41,444 nucleotides of DNA from a virus. The stretch lies in IMG/VR virus record IMGVR_UViG_3300010411_000003, positions 1 to 41,444 of that record; one strand, given 5' to 3'. Positions 21,285 through 31,365 of the stretch are shown one piece after another. The notes beneath the pieces were generated by a model. That model had not been told where the DNA came from, did no database searches, and saw nothing but the letters and a program-made list of their open reading frames with translations. The position numbers were made by a program, and so were the translations under genes. Positions within the stretch are counted from its first letter, which is position 1. Each line of letters opens with the position of its first letter.

Positions 21285-23254
21285 TGCCTAAACTTGTTAA
21301 TATGTATGGTATTAAGTATCTTATTGAAGGGGATGTTGGAAGCCCTGAAGCAAAGAGACTTATGTGTGAAGCTAAGTCAGATCTTGATGTACTGAAAGAG
21401 AATAATGTTCTTGAACTTGATCATATTAGACTTGATAAACCGAATAAATATTTAATTAACAGTCAGTTTGGAGAAGATACTGTTTATATTAATATCCCAT
21501 TTAAAGAGAAAAAGAGAAGACTTGTACTAAAAAGTGAAGAGGAAAAGGTTAAGCAAGAACAAGAAACAAAATACTTGATTGCTTTTGAAGCTTACAATTC
21601 AACTGGCCAGCAAATTGGTTATGTACTTTGTACAGATGGTAAACTTGGTGGATATAAGTTTGTTCCTACAGATAATGTAATTAATCCTCATCCAATTTAT
21701 CCATTTAATCCTTATAGAGCAGATACAGACGATCCAAGTTTCATTGATGATTGGGAAGAGTGGTTCTTAGAGCAGAGAGAAAGTAGGAATTCTGATATAG
21801 TTTACCCATTTCATTTTTCAGATTGGAAATTAGGTACTGGGTGGGCAGAATATGTAGCAATAGGAGATGATTATTATGTAGGAGGTTATTACAGAGGATT
21901 TGATAATCCTGTTGATTATGTTTCATTAGCTAACCCATATCCATTAGATGAGCTTTCTTATCCACACAGCGGAAAGCCGTTTGATAAAATAGTATTTATT
22001 GATGAATCAAAGATTTATTATGATATATCTCAGGATACTAAGTTTGAAGAAAAGCTTATGAATTGGGTTCCAGAAGCTAGTGCAATAGGATTAGAAGGAT
22101 CTGAAAGAGCTTTTACTGTTTATATAACTGAAACATTATATGAACATGGTGGTGAATCTCAAATTCACTGTGAGTATTATGATCCAAGGGATAGTAGTAC
22201 TGGGCAAATAAGAGGAGTTAAAAGATCATTTGTAGATACTTATTCTCATAGAGAAAGCGCTAATACAGGAATAACTGTAACTACTAAGGATAAAGCAATT
22301 AAATTACTTGTTCCTATTGGAGAAGGTGGAATAATGACATATGCTGATCAATGGGATTATCCTTGGGTAAGTGGTATAAGGTTTTTAGGTGATGGCTCAT
22401 ATATTAGCAGTAAGTCCGGTGTTCAATATAGAACTGTTGCTGATGCAAGAGATTGGTATGTGTACAATACAATTCTTACTTATGATAATTTTATGAGTGT
22501 TGAAAATCTTGGGTATGATTATTCCCAATACCCATTCTCAACGTACACTAAGTTTTTTTATGGTGAGTTAAATTCATACTTAATTGGAGAAAACGAATCA
22601 GAATTATATTATATAGTAGCAAGTGTTGCAGAAAATGAGTCAAAATATGCTGCACTTGTAAGATATTCTAGCAGTTATTCATTATCTTACACAGATTATA
22701 CTAGAACAGGAACTCCGTGTGGTAAGTCATTTTCCCCAGAATATTATATTGGAATGCCTGATCCTGATGAAAGTGCATGTACTCACACTACTAATAGTGA
22801 TAGCGATAGCCATGAAGAGTATGAAAGTTTTCTTATTATAAATAATCAAAGAGTAGAGTTATTTGGAGAAGAGTACTTAGGTATTAGCTTTATTAGATGG
22901 TGGGAAGAGGCAGGTTGGATTGCTTTAAACTTATCATTTCTTGATTCTATCTCATATGAATCTGTTGAAGTTAAGTACCAACTTTGGAATAGTGAAACTC
23001 TTGAAAAGATAGTAGAAGTTGATTTTGATCCTATTGTTCCAACTGAAGAGTTCTTCAATGGACTTGATAGATGGGAAGAAGGTTACCAAACTAACTGGCA
23101 TAACATCCCAGATGAAAGTCAGGAAGGAGGTTTAATGCTTGAGCCTGATGGAGAACCATTAATATGCTCAGGGCATTTCAGATGTTTTAAAGTTACAACA
23201 GAAACAGATAAAGTTAAAACAAGACAAACTACAGAACTTGTAGTGGAGGAATAG
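21284..23254 (+). CDS. large hypothetical virion protein (656 aa)
   Basis: A 656-residue acidic protein rich in Tyr, Ser and Glu with almost no recognised motif. Residues 1-90 contain a helix (AKSDLDVLKENNVLELDHIR) and a charged segment (EKKRRLVLKSEEEKVKQEQE). The remainder is beta-rich with many aromatic turns (YYVGGYYRGFDNP, YLIAFEAYNSTGQQIGY). The last 20 residues are polar and Thr/Glu rich. It is coupled to both neighbours: TAATG at the start and three bases before the next ATG. A tail-tube-associated or adhesin role is plausible from position only. Confidence 0.65.
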   Translation: MPKLVNMYGIKYLIEGDVGSPEAKRLMCEAKSDLDVLKENNVLELDHIRLDKPNKYLINSQFGEDTVYINIPFKEKKRRLVLKSEEEKVKQEQETKYLIAFEAYNSTGQQIGYVLCTDGKLGGYKFVPTDNVINPHPIYPFNPYRADTDDPSFIDDWEEWFLEQRESRNSDIVYPFHFSDWKLGTGWAEYVAIGDDYYVGGYYRGFDNPVDYVSLANPYPLDELSYPHSGKPFDKIVFIDESKIYYDISQDTKFEEKLMNWVPEASAIGLEGSERAFTVYITETLYEHGGESQIHCEYYDPRDSSTGQIRGVKRSFVDTYSHRESANTGITVTTKDKAIKLLVPIGEGGIMTYADQWDYPWVSGIRFLGDGSYISSKSGVQYRTVADARDWYVYNTILTYDNFMSVENLGYDYSQYPFSTYTKFFYGELNSYLIGENESELYYIVASVAENESKYAALVRYSSSYSLSYTDYTRTGTPCGKSFSPEYYIGMPDPDESACTHTTNSDSDSHEEYESFLIINNQRVELFGEEYLGISFIRWWEEAGWIALNLSFLDSISYESVEVKYQLWNSETLEKIVEVDFDPIVPTEEFFNGLDRWEEGYQTNWHNIPDESQEGGLMLEPDGEPLICSGHFRCFKVTTETDKVKTRQTTELVVEE

Positions 23255-23256
23255 TA

Positions 23257-25269
23257 ATGGTAATAATAAGATCAGACACTGACCCTGGAGTAATAACTCA
23301 GCCAGCAGAAATAAGTTCAGCTGGAACAACTGTAAATGATAGATTTGCACAGTGTCTTGCATTTGCTACTGAAGCATGGAATTCATCACTTGACTATATT
23401 ACAGTTATGAAAAACCAGAGTTATATTGTTCCATGGACTGCTATTGATATGGCAGATATTGATCCGGCTGGTATTGATGGAATAAATCCTTCAGCACCAA
23501 GCGGAATAACTGTATCTGAAATTCCAATTACTCTTCCAGTCTTTACTGAAGAAAAACCAGTAATGGAAGATATAGAGACTAGCATAGGAGATCCTCCTGA
23601 CTTTATAGCAACAGAGCCTATTCTGAATATACCAGATCTTCCAGATGTGGCTTGGCCAATCTTTACAAAGGAAGCTCCTCTAGGAGATGAAATTGTTATT
23701 CTTGTGCCAGATATACCTGATCTACCCAATACTCCATCTCCTTCAAGTCTTGTTGTGCCTGGGCCTCCTGACTTCACAATGCCTTCATTTGAAGGAGTTG
23801 AGCCAGTATTTACTGCTGAGGCTCCTGAGCCAATGTTCTCCTGGAATGAAGTAATGTATAACAGTGATTTACTTGCGGCTCTTGAAGAGAAATTATCTGG
23901 TGATCTTGTTGCAGGAGGAAGTGGTCTTGGTGCTGATGTAGAACAAGCCATTTATGATAGAGCAATAGCTCGTCAGGCAACTAAAACAGAGAAGATGTAT
24001 AATGAGGCACTTAACTACTTTTCCTCAAGAGGACATAGTCAACCTCCTGGAGCTTTAGCTTCTGATATTCAAGTAATCAGAAACATAATCCTTCAGGCTG
24101 AAACGGATCTTAATAATGATATCTTGGTACAAGAAAGCAAACTTGCTCAGGAAAATACACACTTCATAATTGCTCAGGGAATTGCCTATGAAGGTAAGCT
24201 AATGGATCATACTAATAGCTTACAGCAAAGAGCATTTGATGCTGCTAAGTATACAGTAGAATACGCAGTTATCCTTTTTGATGTTAAGGTTAAATTGTAC
24301 ATGGCTCAACTTGAAGCCTATAAAACTTATTTTGCTGTGTTTGAAGCTAAGATAAGAGCTGAGATTGCAAAGGCTGAATTTTATAGGGCACAAATTGAAG
24401 GGGTTAAAGTTGCTGCTGAAATCCAAATGCTTAATGTAGAAATCTATAAAGCACAGATAACTGGCATTAATGCACTTGTTGATCTTTATAATGCTCAAAT
24501 GAATGGAGCTGCAATAAAGGCCCAGATCAATAAAACAAAGATTGATGGTTATGCTGTAGAAGTTGAAGCCTTTAAAGCAAAGAATGAAGCACTGGTTGCA
24601 AGATATAATGCTTACCAAGCTCAACTTGCTGGAGAGACTGAAAAAGTTAAGATGTACATGGCTCAAGCTGAAGCCTATGATGCTAGAGTAAGAGGGTATA
24701 AATCAAAGGCTGATGTTGAAATTGCTCGTGTACAGATTGAAGTTGAAAAGAACAAAGGAGAAGTTCAATCTTTCCTTGCAATGGTAGAAAAGTATAAGAG
24801 TGATATTACTGCAGCTATTGCAGCAGGTGAACTTACAGCTAAAGAGGAAGAGCTTAAAGTTGAAATTTTCAAAGCTGATACTCAAAAATATGCTGTTGAG
24901 ATAGATGCTATAGTTAAAGCCTATCTTGGAAAAATTGAAGAAGCTAAATCTCAGATTGAAATATCGTTGAAAGAGGCTGAGATTCAAGTACAGACATTAC
25001 TTGCTCAATATGAACTGAATAATCGAACCACAGAGTCTGGAGCAAAAATACTTGCTCAACTTTCTTCAAGTGCAATGACAGCAGTAAGTGCGTCTGCTCA
25101 CATTGGATACTCTGAAGGAAGAAGTGATTCAAGAAGTTGGTCTGGTCAGGAAAGTATTTCAGATCAGTTTGTAAAAACTTATTCTCATGATGTAACTAAG
25201 GAAAATGTAGGTAGAGAGTGTAGAGAAGTTCATAGTTATTCTGAGACTCCATCAGGAGGATGTGGTTAA
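23257..25269 (+). CDS. virion protein with a long helical/coiled-coil repeat region (670 aa)
   Basis: Residues 1-200 are Pro/Ile-rich with repeated acidic-proline strings (ITLPVFTEEKPVMEDIE, FIATEPILNIPDLPD, VPDIPDLPNTPSPSS), suggesting an extended arm. Residues about 225-600 are nearly all helix, with a recurring Tyr-x-Ala-Gln pattern (LYMAQLEAYKTYFAVFEAKI, FYRAQIEGVKVAAEIQM, VKMYMAQAEAYDARVRGY), the look of stacked 30-35 residue helices. The end is Ser/His/Cys-rich (SYSETPSGGCG). It could be a tail needle, a long fibre or a core protein. It closes the tail module; a dispersed palindrome follows. Confidence 0.65.
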   Translation: MVIIRSDTDPGVITQPAEISSAGTTVNDRFAQCLAFATEAWNSSLDYITVMKNQSYIVPWTAIDMADIDPAGIDGINPSAPSGITVSEIPITLPVFTEEKPVMEDIETSIGDPPDFIATEPILNIPDLPDVAWPIFTKEAPLGDEIVILVPDIPDLPNTPSPSSLVVPGPPDFTMPSFEGVEPVFTAEAPEPMFSWNEVMYNSDLLAALEEKLSGDLVAGGSGLGADVEQAIYDRAIARQATKTEKMYNEALNYFSSRGHSQPPGALASDIQVIRNIILQAETDLNNDILVQESKLAQENTHFIIAQGIAYEGKLMDHTNSLQQRAFDAAKYTVEYAVILFDVKVKLYMAQLEAYKTYFAVFEAKIRAEIAKAEFYRAQIEGVKVAAEIQMLNVEIYKAQITGINALVDLYNAQMNGAAIKAQINKTKIDGYAVEVEAFKAKNEALVARYNAYQAQLAGETEKVKMYMAQAEAYDARVRGYKSKADVEIARVQIEVEKNKGEVQSFLAMVEKYKSDITAAIAAGELTAKEEELKVEIFKADTQKYAVEIDAIVKAYLGKIEEAKSQIEISLKEAEIQVQTLLAQYELNNRTTESGAKILAQLSSSAMTAVSASAHIGYSEGRSDSRSWSGQESISDQFVKTYSHDVTKENVGRECREVHSYSETPSGGCG

Positions 25270-25270
25270 T

Positions 25271-25296
25271 AAGTTTGAATAATATTTAATCAAACT
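25271..25296. repeat. dispersed palindrome, copy 6
   Basis: AAGTTTGA and TCAAACT around an AT-rich centre, two bases after the coiled-coil gene and ten bases before the next ATG. Confidence 0.88.
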
Positions 25297-25306
25297 GGAG
25301 GATGTT

Positions 25307-26005
25307 ATGCCTAGGTATGACCCGAAGAGAAAGAAGTGGATAGATGATTGGTTTGGAGGTATAGACGGACCTGCATTAACTGATGCTCAGATTGCTCAAG
25401 CTAAAAGAGAAGCACACTATGGCCAGGATCTTAGCAATATAGCAATGCATTTACCAAGAAATGCTTCTCCAGATGTTAGAGCTGCTGTTATTGCTGATAT
25501 ACAGAAAGGATTGCAGACGCAATTCTATGGGTCAGTTGGATTACCTGGAGAGTATGTCAATAAATCAAAAGCTCTTGGAGTAGCAGGGATAAGTGCTGCT
25601 GCGTCTAATTATGCATCTGATAGAGGAGTAGAGCAATCAAGAGTAGCTGGTTCACTTGGCGCTGATATTACTGGAAGACATAGTACTGAAGCTGCAGAAT
25701 CAGAAGCATCTTCTTTTCTTAATTATTTACAGCAGAAGTACAAAACTCCAGTAAGCTTAACAACAGGTGGTGAGGGTTCTAGTCGAGTGGCTACACAAAC
25801 TCCTGCTTTACCAAGTGTCTCCAGAGGTGAGGTAGCTCCTCAGAAGTCTTTTGAAGAGCTATTAACTGATAAATATAGGATGCAGAAGAAACAGAGAGAA
25901 ATTGAAGAAAGTATATTTGGTGCAGAGGACATTTATACTCCAGGTGATTGGAGACGAGCACTTAAAAAGAAACGCATTTATAAGAGAGTTATGGAAGAAG
26001 ACTAA
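25307..26005 (+). CDS. putative internal virion protein (232 aa)
   Basis: A 232-residue basic, helical protein starting MPRYDPKRKKWIDDWFGG. The middle is Ala/Ser/Gly-rich (GVAGISAAASNYASD) and the end basic and helical (DWRRALKKKRIYKRVMEED). The gene has CTGGAGGATG before its ATG and is coupled to the 1440-residue gene through TAATG. A small basic Ala-rich protein beside a giant one is the arrangement of ejection (internal core) proteins in T7-like and P22-like phages, but there is no direct family match by eye. Confidence 0.6.
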   Translation: MPRYDPKRKKWIDDWFGGIDGPALTDAQIAQAKREAHYGQDLSNIAMHLPRNASPDVRAAVIADIQKGLQTQFYGSVGLPGEYVNKSKALGVAGISAAASNYASDRGVEQSRVAGSLGADITGRHSTEAAESEASSFLNYLQQKYKTPVSLTTGGEGSSRVATQTPALPSVSRGEVAPQKSFEELLTDKYRMQKKQREIEESIFGAEDIYTPGDWRRALKKKRIYKRVMEED

Positions 26006-29000
26006 TGGGAATCTTCAGACAGCTTTTATATAATGAGATAGAAAGAGACTTTGCTGCGGAGAGAAAGAAGGAAGATCTTCTTGCCAGTCCTGGTAAGATA
26101 GCTAAGCAGGTTGATGCTGTTACTGAGATGGTCTATCCATACAGCAAGAAACCTAAAGGTCTTTCTAAATATGTTACTAAGTTTCAAGGTTATGATGAGG
26201 CAGCTGCAAAGAAAGGAAGTGCTATGGCAGGGTTTGGTACTGAGCTTTTTGCAGCATATAGTAAAAGCTTAGCTGATCCAAGACATAGAGGAAAGGATGC
26301 AGGGGAGATACTTTCTGAAACAGCAAGAAGTTTAATGCTTAGTCCAAGAGGAGATAAGGCTCCACGCCTTGCTGAAGCTTATCAACAGAAACTACTTGCA
26401 GACACTTCAATCACTAATTTGTTTGGACTGACTGGAGAAGATACAACTATAAAGAAACTTCCTGGTGAGTTATTCGGTGCTGTAAGTTATGATCAGTATA
26501 AAGATAGAATTCTTTCAAGAAAGGCAGAAGGTGAGTATTCTACTGGTCCAGTTGAAGCAGCTACAATGGGAGCAGGATTTGCTGCACTTGGTCATGTAGG
26601 AACAAAGATACTTGCGAAGAAGGCTGCAGGTATGGCACTGGGAAGAGCAATTGGTGCTGGTATTACTGCAGCTATTCCTCTTCCTGGAGCAAGAGTTGCA
26701 GCTGCTGCTATACTGGCTATTCCAGAATTTAAGTTGTTTGACTATGCAGCTAATGCAATTGGAAGGACTGATTGGGGAAAAGCAAGAAAAGGCACCTGGA
26801 AGAAGATGGGAGCAGAGTTACTTGCTGGAGGTGCTGTTCTGGGAGGAGCATCTAAAGCAACTGGTAAGATGTTTAAGCTTGCAAGGGCAGGAATTGTAAA
26901 GGGTGAAGCTTATGACAGACTGATTCGAGCACCTAAAGCTGAAAACATAATTGACTACCATAAAGCATTAAGGAGTGAAGCTCTTTCAGTTGAAGAAACT
27001 AATAAGCTGTTTGAGTCATTAAGTCGAGATACTAAAAGGGATTTATTTAATACAAGGTTTGAAGCTGAGAAAGCAACTATTGCAAGAAGGACAGAGTCAA
27101 GGAGAACCCTTGAAGGAATTAGAAAGAAAGCTTTAGGTAAAGTTGCTGCTAAGAAAGAAGCTGAAAGAGTAAGAAGAGAAACAGCTAATACCTTTTCAAG
27201 ATTTGATGATGAAATGACTGATGCTGCTTTGTACTTTTCTAAGGAGACACTTGCAGATGGAAAAGCAAGAGGAATTGTTGCTGGAGTACAGAGAGCTAAG
27301 GAGCTTGAAGCAGCTCAAGAAGCTCAGAAGATTATTGAAAGAACTAGAGCTAGAAAAGTGACAAAGGCTCCTAAAGAAATTAAGGTAGTATCTGAGAAGA
27401 AAGTTCCATCTGCTCCAGTTGATCCTAAGTTTGGAACTGCTGAGATTGCTGGTAAATCTGAGAAAGGTTATAGCAAAGATGAAAAGCTTGCTTTTAGAAA
27501 AGTTTATATGAAAGGAAGATATAATATTCTAAAGGAAGAAGGGCTTATTGCTGGAACTAAGAAGCTTGATCCTTTTGAGATAGAGCGTGATATTCAAGGA
27601 AAAGTAAAAGGAGTTAAAGGCTATAGAGAAACTGATATACCTGCAACAGATCTCCTTAAAAAAGATGTTCTTACAAAAGAAGAAATCAAAGCTATTCATA
27701 ATGAATATACTGGGCTAAATGAATCAACTGGTGGAGGGATCTTTGAAGAAGGTGCAGATGAGATTAGTAAATCTTTTAAAGGAACAGGCAAACCTTCTGA
27801 CAACTTGTTTAAAACAATAGCTGTTATTGGTCTTGGAGTAACTGGAATGTCTGCTTTCTTAATGGCATCTCCTGATGAAGCAGAAGCAGGTATTGCAAGT
27901 GCTGTGTGGAAGCCAGGGCAGAAGTTTATTAAGGAAGTAGGCAAGGAAATGCTTACTCATTATGGAGGAATTGAAGGGTACAAAGCCGCTGTTGGAGCAG
28001 AGCTAAAGAAGGTAGGTGCTTTTGGGATTCCTGTTGAAAAGGGAGCTACTGAGTTAAAACCTGAGAACTTTGCTAAGCACATCAGAATGTCAGAGGAAGT
28101 TACAAAGAATCTTGAAGGCGGAGTTAAAGCAGCTGTTACAAGGGTTAAATCTCTTCCGCTTGGAATTGGTAGATTCTTTACTCCATATGGATTTAGTAAA
28201 ATCTTTTTTAAGGAAGGATATTCTCCTGCAGTAGAGCTTGGGCATATGATGTCAGCATATCATTCTAATAGTGCTAATTCAATTCAGGTTGTGAGGAATA
28301 TACTTAAAGAAGTTCCAGGCCTTTCTACTAAAAGTAATTATAAAGAAATAGTTAAGGCAATGGAGCCACTGGCTAAGAAGCATAGCGGAGCTGCTGTAGC
28401 AGCCGGAGTTATTGAGTCAAAGCTGATTAAGTATAATGAGCTTGCGGATAAGATACTTACAAAAAAGCCAAGGAAAGCAAATGTTGCTAAGAAGTATGCT
28501 GAGAAGGTTGATAAGCTGAGAAATGAAATAGCTAAACTTGAAGTAGCAAAGGAGCAAATTGCTCCGAAGTATAAACAATTTCTCAGTGAGCTTTCAGTAG
28601 TTGAGAAAGATCTTGCAAGTAAGTATTCTACTTCGAGGATAAGTTATGCTGCTGAAGACACAGCTGACTTTGTCCATCGCCCGTGGCTTAAGGATATGTT
28701 AACTCCAGAGGAGAAAGTTGCAGTATCAAAAATTAAAAAGTTTCATAATACATATGCTGAAAGAATGAAAGAAGCTCGTATTGATACTATAGAGCACAGG
28801 CCTTATATTCAGCATAGCAAGCATCCAGCATGGAATGTTAAAGATGCTGAAGCTATTATGAAGTCTCTTGATATTGCAGCAAGTGATGTTTACCCATTTA
28901 CTAAGTTTCATGGTAGGACTATGTTCAGTCAGCAAATGGTACCAGATATATTCACAAATATGCAGCAATATATACCTGATGCTGAGAGAAGACTTGGCTG

Positions 29001-30327
29001 GACAAGGTTCTGGGGTAGAGGAAATAATAACAGCTGGTATGCTTTAAGCAAGAGCAACACGGTTCGTGCTTCAGCAGAGCTAACTGATTTCTTTCAAAGA
29101 CTAAAAGATTCCTCTATTCCGCATCCAGGAACTACAGGAAATAAGTTAGCTAATACTTATTCAGCATTTGAGGTAATGAGGCTTCTTGCGTTCTCACCAA
29201 GTGTTGCCTTTAAGCATGTATTCAAACTGCTTGGTACCTACTCAACACTTGGATTTAAATCTGGTATGGATAACACACTTGATTCAGCTATTATGGCTTC
29301 CAGGTTATGGCGGAACAGCCCTGAAGTGAAAGCTATTTACAGTAAGTTTGGTATTAAGGGAGGAAAGAAAAAGTTACTTGATGATATGGCTCATACCTAC
29401 TTGCATCAGGGTAGGCTGTTAAACAACATTGCTGACCTTGAACTTCCAGCAATAATGAGTCAATCTTATATTGGAGCATTTGATAGAATTCTTGCTGGAA
29501 TAAATAAACCTGGATCAGTTCCTATTAGAGCAATTGAAGCTTGGGACAGGTCAGTTTCTTTTAATACTGCAATGGAAATGGCAGCAAAAAGGGGTATGAC
29601 TGCGCAGCAAGCTACTTTTGGAATTTATAATACAGTCTTGAATAATAACTTCCTGAGTGGCCCACTGAATCCTGCATGGATGCAGCATCCTAAGATTAGA
29701 GCTTTGTTCCTATTCCAGAACACAGCTTTCAAGATCATGGAACGCAGGCTTATAACAGCCATGAAAACTGGTAAGGCTGTTAAGTTGGCCTGGAAAGAAG
29801 GAAAGACTATTATTAAAAAGGATGGGATTAGAGAAGCTTTAAGTCAACTAACTGATGTGAGAAGATTTGTTAAAGGTGCTGAGAATGAACTTAAAAGAAA
29901 CCTGATTGCAGATGCTCTTGGTAGCCAGAGGGATTACTTTGGAAACTCTATAGTTAGGCAGTTCATGCGGGAGTCCTTGCTTGTAGGTGCAGTTGTAACA
30001 GGCGGAGCATATCTTGGAGTTGACTTAATGCCTCATACAGCTCATGTTCCTTTCTTTGTTCATAGCAGAACAGAACCAACTCTTGCAACATCTCCAATTA
30101 CAAGAGCTGCTATTGAATCATATAATGACTGGAAAGATGAAGAGGAAGAAGACAGAGAGTTTATTGTTACTAACTTCTTAAAGAACTGGCTTGGATCAAC
30201 ACGAGGAGTTCCACAAATGGCTAACAAAGCAATGAGAATCAGTAATGATGATATACCAGCAATTTACGAAGAAGGAAAATTTCCGTCTTGGATTAAGTAC
30301 TTATTTAGTGTTCCTGGAAGAGAATAA
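26005..30327 (+). CDS. giant internal virion/ejection protein (1440 aa)
   Basis: Likely packed in the capsid and injected with the DNA, forming a channel across the cell envelope, by analogy with T7 gp16 and other long podovirus ejection proteins. The layout is: a charged N-terminus; a Gly/Ala-rich hydrophobic region (about residues 185-250, including GAGFAALGHVG and ITAAIPLPG); a long Lys/Glu/Arg coiled coil (about 330-460); a hydrophobic segment (about 602-625, VIGLGVTGMSAFLM); a second coiled coil (about 800-870); and a C-terminal hydrophobic patch (about 1322-1345, VGAVVTGGAYLGV). The lysozyme motif of T7 gp16 is absent here and lies instead in the gene at 9066. Start and stop are TAATG-coupled to both neighbours. 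Confidence 0.72.
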   Translation: MGIFRQLLYNEIERDFAAERKKEDLLASPGKIAKQVDAVTEMVYPYSKKPKGLSKYVTKFQGYDEAAAKKGSAMAGFGTELFAAYSKSLADPRHRGKDAGEILSETARSLMLSPRGDKAPRLAEAYQQKLLADTSITNLFGLTGEDTTIKKLPGELFGAVSYDQYKDRILSRKAEGEYSTGPVEAATMGAGFAALGHVGTKILAKKAAGMALGRAIGAGITAAIPLPGARVAAAAILAIPEFKLFDYAANAIGRTDWGKARKGTWKKMGAELLAGGAVLGGASKATGKMFKLARAGIVKGEAYDRLIRAPKAENIIDYHKALRSEALSVEETNKLFESLSRDTKRDLFNTRFEAEKATIARRTESRRTLEGIRKKALGKVAAKKEAERVRRETANTFSRFDDEMTDAALYFSKETLADGKARGIVAGVQRAKELEAAQEAQKIIERTRARKVTKAPKEIKVVSEKKVPSAPVDPKFGTAEIAGKSEKGYSKDEKLAFRKVYMKGRYNILKEEGLIAGTKKLDPFEIERDIQGKVKGVKGYRETDIPATDLLKKDVLTKEEIKAIHNEYTGLNESTGGGIFEEGADEISKSFKGTGKPSDNLFKTIAVIGLGVTGMSAFLMASPDEAEAGIASAVWKPGQKFIKEVGKEMLTHYGGIEGYKAAVGAELKKVGAFGIPVEKGATELKPENFAKHIRMSEEVTKNLEGGVKAAVTRVKSLPLGIGRFFTPYGFSKIFFKEGYSPAVELGHMMSAYHSNSANSIQVVRNILKEVPGLSTKSNYKEIVKAMEPLAKKHSGAAVAAGVIESKLIKYNELADKILTKKPRKANVAKKYAEKVDKLRNEIAKLEVAKEQIAPKYKQFLSELSVVEKDLASKYSTSRISYAAEDTADFVHRPWLKDMLTPEEKVAVSKIKKFHNTYAERMKEARIDTIEHRPYIQHSKHPAWNVKDAEAIMKSLDIAASDVYPFTKFHGRTMFSQQMVPDIFTNMQQYIPDAERRLGWTRFWGRGNNNSWYALSKSNTVRASAELTDFFQRLKDSSIPHPGTTGNKLANTYSAFEVMRLLAFSPSVAFKHVFKLLGTYSTLGFKSGMDNTLDSAIMASRLWRNSPEVKAIYSKFGIKGGKKKLLDDMAHTYLHQGRLLNNIADLELPAIMSQSYIGAFDRILAGINKPGSVPIRAIEAWDRSVSFNTAMEMAAKRGMTAQQATFGIYNTVLNNNFLSGPLNPAWMQHPKIRALFLFQNTAFKIMERRLITAMKTGKAVKLAWKEGKTIIKKDGIREALSQLTDVRRFVKGAENELKRNLIADALGSQRDYFGNSIVRQFMRESLLVGAVVTGGAYLGVDLMPHTAHVPFFVHSRTEPTLATSPITRAAIESYNDWKDEEEEDREFIVTNFLKNWLGSTRGVPQMANKAMRISNDDIPAIYEEGKFPSWIKYLFSVPGRE

Positions 30328-30644
30328 TGAGATATTTTATAATAACTATTATGCTTATTACTGTACAAGGATGTGCTGGTTGGAGTGTATCAGACAAAGC
30401 TAAATTCTCAACTTTTATTGGGTTACAAGCAGTAGATACAGCACAGTCTATAGATTATATAAGAAATGATACTGAACTAAATCCTTTATTTAAAAGTAAT
30501 GAATCATTAGTTATTGTAAAGTTACTTGGTATCGGTACAATATATTTATTGTCTTCTGCTTTTCCAGAAGATAAAGATATGATACTTAATATAAGCTGTA
30601 TTATGAGTGGTGGAGTTGTTATGTGGAATCTGTCACAAGAATAA
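30327..30644 (+). CDS. small lipoprotein with two hydrophobic segments (105 aa)
   Basis: The N-terminus MRYFIITIMLITVQGCAGW is a type II signal with VQGC as lipobox, so a lipid-anchored protein of the cell envelope is predicted. The rest contains LQAVDTAQSIDYIRNDTELN, followed by NPLFKS, then two hydrophobic stretches (VIVKLLGIGTIYLLSSAF and MILNISCIMSGGVVMW). The DTxQSxxYIxNxxxELNPL pattern resembles small membrane proteins of the DUF5658 kind. It is coupled to the ejection protein by TAATG. Possible roles are superinfection exclusion or help in lysis; neither is shown. Confidence 0.62.
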   Translation: MRYFIITIMLITVQGCAGWSVSDKAKFSTFIGLQAVDTAQSIDYIRNDTELNPLFKSNESLVIVKLLGIGTIYLLSSAFPEDKDMILNISCIMSGGVVMWNLSQE

Positions 30645-30668
30645 GTTTGATAAATAATTGTTCAAACT
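30643..30668. repeat. dispersed palindrome, copy 7
   Basis: AAGTTTGA and TCAAACT around an AT-rich centre; its first bases overlap the lipoprotein stop codon. It precedes the fibre module. Confidence 0.88.
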
Positions 30669-30682
30669 GAAGGGAGAAGAAG

Positions 30683-31012
30683 ATGGCAAATACATTTGTA
30701 AGAAGCAAGTTAGTTCTTAATATTACAGATATTGATGATGATTGGCTATGGAGTGATACATGGAAGCTTCATAAAGAAGGAGTTCCTGTGTACTCAATAC
30801 ACTTTGTAGCAACAGGTGCTGCTGATAAGTGTATATTAAGAGATGGTAGTATTACTGGGCCAGTTGTATTTCACAGGATTGCTGTTGCTGTAGGTGATCA
30901 AGTACCAAGCTACTTTGGAGGTAATATTATTCAGCTGGCTCTTGATTTCAGTGAAGGAGTTTATACAGCAGACAGTATTATTGTTATAACCCTTGATAGA
31001 CCAAGAATGTAG
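30683..31012 (+). CDS. hypothetical tail-module protein (109 aa)
   Basis: A 109-residue all-beta protein starting MANTFVRSKLVLNITDIDD. The sequence is a series of short strands (VYSIHFVATGAADKCILRDG, VVFHRIAVAVGDQ, ADSIIVITLDRPRM), compatible with a compact beta sandwich. GAAGGGAGAAG precedes the ATG. It is the first gene of the fibre module, after a dispersed palindrome. The SIHFVATGAADKxxLRDGS pattern is frequent in small phage proteins next to fibre genes; function unknown. Confidence 0.65.
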   Translation: MANTFVRSKLVLNITDIDDDWLWSDTWKLHKEGVPVYSIHFVATGAADKCILRDGSITGPVVFHRIAVAVGDQVPSYFGGNIIQLALDFSEGVYTADSIIVITLDRPRM

Positions 31013-31023
31013 AGGAGTCTATT

Positions 31024-31365
31024 ATGACTCAGCTTGAAACTTACAGAGGAGATGATTGGACAAAGGTACTCTATTTTACAGATGAGAATGGAGATGCTAT
31101 TGATATTACTGGATGGACAATCTTTTTTACTGTAAAGAAAAATGAGGAAGATGCTGATGATGATGCTGTGATATCAAAAGATATTACTGTACATACTAAT
31201 CCAACTGGAGGTGTGTCATCTATAGCACTTAGTGATGATGATACAGATGTTCCGCCACGAGAGTACTGGTATGACATCCAGATAAAAAAGAATACAGGAG
31301 TAATTAGAACTGTAACTAAAGATAGGTTTGAGGTTCATACTGATATTACAAGGAGGATTGTGTAA
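31024..31365 (+). CDS. BppU-like Ig-fold tail protein (113 aa)
   Basis: A 113-residue protein resembling the N-terminal immunoglobulin-like domain of BppU-type baseplate/fibre-anchoring proteins. The signature is ETYRGDDWTKVLYFTDENGD, followed by IDITGWTIFFTVKKN, an acidic loop (EEDADDDAV), then a strand pair and EYWYDIQIKKNTGVIRTVTK. AGAGGAGTC precedes the ATG and the stop overlaps the next start as TAATG. It probably connects the receptor-binding parts to the tail. Confidence 0.68.
   Translation: MTQLETYRGDDWTKVLYFTDENGDAIDITGWTIFFTVKKNEEDADDDAVISKDITVHTNPTGGVSSIALSDDDTDVPPREYWYDIQIKKNTGVIRTVTKDRFEVHTDITRRIV

Noticed and set aside
24220-24987. Two long minus-strand frames (Ser/Asn/Phe-rich)
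   Set aside because: Antisense of the helical repeats of the coiled-coil gene; no start signals.
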